This document shows, in pieces, positions 29,065 to 30,404 of a stretch of 30,404 nucleotides of DNA. The notes under the pieces were generated by a model. The model worked only from the letters and a program-made list of their open reading frames with translations. It did not search any database and was not told the origin of the DNA. A program made the translations under genes and the position numbers. Source of the stretch: a virus; the IMG/VR virus record IMGVR_UViG_3300030002_000085, positions 1-30,404 of that record. One strand, 5' to 3'. Position 1 is the stretch's first letter. Each line of letters starts with the position of its first letter.

Positions 29065-30044
29065 ACAGAGGTCAATTAATAAGTTATCTAAAATCAATCA
29101 TTTATCCCAATTCTGAGAATAAGATAGATGCCGGAAAACATCAGGACTTAGAAGAAAAAATTCTTCAAAATGTATTGGTGAAAGATGATGATATTGTATC
29201 CGGTGAGGAAAATTCATCAGCAAGCACTGTATTTTCTTCTGATTACGTAAAGACAACTTATGCAACTAAAACAGAACTGTCCGACAAGATAGCAGCTGTT
29301 TACAGAAGCAAAGGTAATGTTGCGAATTTCGGAGCATTACCAACATCTCCGGAAAATGGAGATGTTTATAATTTGCTTGATACAGGAATGAATTATGTCT
29401 ATGCAGGCAATACAGTGGCCGAATCACATCCTTATGATTCGGCGAATTGGGACAGTTTAGGAGGAATACAAGGCTTAGCAACTGCGTTGCAAAATGGACT
29501 TATGTCCAAAGAAGACTTTGCGAAACTAAGAGATTTAAGTTCAGGAAAAAGTATAACTTCTATTGCAAAAACTTCAACTATTGGACTAGTAGATACTTAT
29601 ACAATCACTTATACGGATGATACTACAGACACATTCACTGTAACAAATGGTACACCTGGTTCTAATGGAAGTTCAACCGAACTAGCCGAATATGTGCTTT
29701 CCGGATTAGATCAGGATATTAAAACTGGGATGATAGTAAGCGAAACGGTAAGAGAACAGCACACAATTACATCAGAAAGCATTTACGCTGAAGTAACGAC
29801 AGCGCCTGCAAGTCTTGACATTGTTTTCGATATTAAGAAAAACGGTGTTTCAATATTCTCAACACTTCCTAAAATTTCAGCCGGAACTTTGGTAATAGCC
29901 GGAACACAAATTCTTTCATCTACTACAACTACATTTAACGTGGGTGATATTAGAACTATTTTCGTCAATCAGGTTGGATTATCAGAATCCGGAAAAAATT
30001 TAGTTACATCAATATTAATGAATAAAATACAAGAACTTACATGA
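29061..30044 (+). CDS. Tail fibre protein
   Basis: A 327-residue fibre from ATG 29061; the in-frame TTG at 29043 is rejected because it overlaps the previous gene without need. The N-terminal region (MNRGQLISYLKSIIYPNSEN) looks like an attachment domain. It is followed by modules seen in Bacteroidota phage fibres: GNVANFGALPTSPENGDVYN and MNYVYAGNTVAESHPYDSAN, then a Thr-rich repeat (TYTITYTDDTTDTFTVTNGT) and a short GxxG collagen-like GTPGSNGSS. The C-terminus is Ser/Thr-rich beta. Host recognition is the likely role. Confidence 0.75.
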   Translation: MNRGQLISYLKSIIYPNSENKIDAGKHQDLEEKILQNVLVKDDDIVSGEENSSASTVFSSDYVKTTYATKTELSDKIAAVYRSKGNVANFGALPTSPENGDVYNLLDTGMNYVYAGNTVAESHPYDSANWDSLGGIQGLATALQNGLMSKEDFAKLRDLSSGKSITSIAKTSTIGLVDTYTITYTDDTTDTFTVTNGTPGSNGSSTELAEYVLSGLDQDIKTGMIVSETVREQHTITSESIYAEVTTAPASLDIVFDIKKNGVSIFSTLPKISAGTLVIAGTQILSSTTTTFNVGDIRTIFVNQVGLSESGKNLVTSILMNKIQELT

Positions 30045-30404
30045 AAGCAATTTTAATTTTGTGGAAAACTACCGAGCGTAATTATGGTAGTTTAACCGAT
30101 GCTGATTTTCAAATCAAAGCATCAAATTTCGATTTTCCATCCATTGACCCGAATTTCAATCAAGCATTACCAAATCCAAATGAGGAACTTTTAATCATGA
30201 CTAATGTGATTTCTGATTCAGTTCCTGATATGAGAGTTTACGATGCTGTAGTTAATGCAGTCCCAACGAATCACAAAAACGCTATTTACGTGAACGTAAA
30301 CGAGTTTCAAACATCAACGCATTATGAATTTAAATCATTGCCGGAACTAATTGCATCAATTAAACAGAGGGAAGTTGAAGCGAACACGAAAATATCAATT
30401 GAAT
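30041..30404 (+). CDS. 3'-truncated hypothetical protein after tail fibre
   Basis: An open frame from ATG 30041, overlapping the fibre stop as ATGA, runs to the right edge (121 codons). The visible start is MKAILILWKTTERNYGSLTD. No known domain is evident; the central part has FDFPSIDPNFNQALPNPNEE and the visible end is charged (KQREVEANTKISIE). It may be a fibre chaperone or fibre extension given its place, but that is only context. The ATGA coupling supports translation. Confidence 0.6.
   Translation, partial: MKAILILWKTTERNYGSLTDADFQIKASNFDFPSIDPNFNQALPNPNEELLIMTNVISDSVPDMRVYDAVVNAVPTNHKNAIYVNVNEFQTSTHYEFKSLPELIASIKQREVEANTKISIE

Noticed and set aside
1-30404. Open frames of 60-137 codons on the minus strand (for example 14583-14975, 21611-22024, 24562-24948)
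   Set aside because: They lie wholly inside well-recognised + strand genes, have no recognisable domains, no coupling and no promoters; they are shadows of coding constraint.
1-30404. Genome-wide TAG-to-Gln recoding
   Set aside because: No other recognised gene is split by in-frame TAG, and five genes appear to end with TAG, including the terminase and gpJ. Only the 9961-10323 gene shows the pattern, so a full alternative code is not supported.

Overview
The window looks like a continuous 30.4-kb piece of a tailed, contractile-tail (myovirus-type) phage or prophage of a Bacteroidota host. All supported genes are on the + strand, they are tightly packed, and many overlap as ATGA or TAATG. The host assignment rests on several points: the A+T-rich sequence, A-rich leaders mostly without Shine-Dalgarno sequences, a TAnnTTTG-type -7 promoter element at 8766-8773, a tRNA without an encoded CCA end, and PcfK/PcfJ and DUF4373 family genes that are common in Bacteroidota elements. 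No integrase, repressor, lysis gene or attachment site is visible, so I cannot say whether it is integrated or free. Both ends cut through genes.

Positions 1-8412 are the early or middle DNA-metabolism block. It holds a truncated LRR-like protein with near-identical 60-bp repeats, a NinB-like protein, a PcfK/PcfJ pair behind a structured leader, an SNF2/HARP-type helicase, a NinG (Rap)-like nuclease, a Lin1244/DUF4373 replication-initiator-like protein with iteron-like repeats inside its gene, a DnaC-like helicase loader, and several small proteins. An ASCH-domain fragment (7941-8021) is a gene remnant. Positions 8413-8829 hold no gene but contain a terminator, a 12-bp palindrome, an imperfect direct repeat and a candidate promoter. 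This looks like the switch from the early to the late block.

Positions 8830-13115 start the late block: a DnaA-C-terminal-like HTH protein, a GpZ-type minor tail protein, a small lipoprotein, a ferritin-like DUF5856-type gene with two in-frame TAG codons, a small Cys-rich protein, a candidate cos site, and the two terminase subunits (Nu1-like and GpA-like). Positions 13250-18357 form a lambda-like head module: gpW, portal, a protease-scaffold-capsid polyprotein, a DUF2190 decoration protein, an FII-like connector and a Gp37-like terminator. Positions 18386-28637 form a P2/Mu-like contractile tail and baseplate: sheath, tube, E/E' chaperones with a strong -1 frameshift signal, tape measure, U, X, D, V spike, W/gp25, J, I and a collar fibre. 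A small islet between tube and chaperone carries a Tad2/DUF2829-like anti-Thoeris candidate and a tRNA-Thr(UGU). The last genes (28639-30404) are fibre or fibre-associated.

The signals I rate highest are the two-amber ferritin-like gene, the Tad2-like/tRNA islet, the candidate cos site next to the terminase genes, the A AAA AAC frameshift element with its 10-bp stem, a carbohydrate-binding-like insert in gpJ, and an origin-like repeat inside the initiator gene. All family names come from motif recognition by eye; no database search was run.
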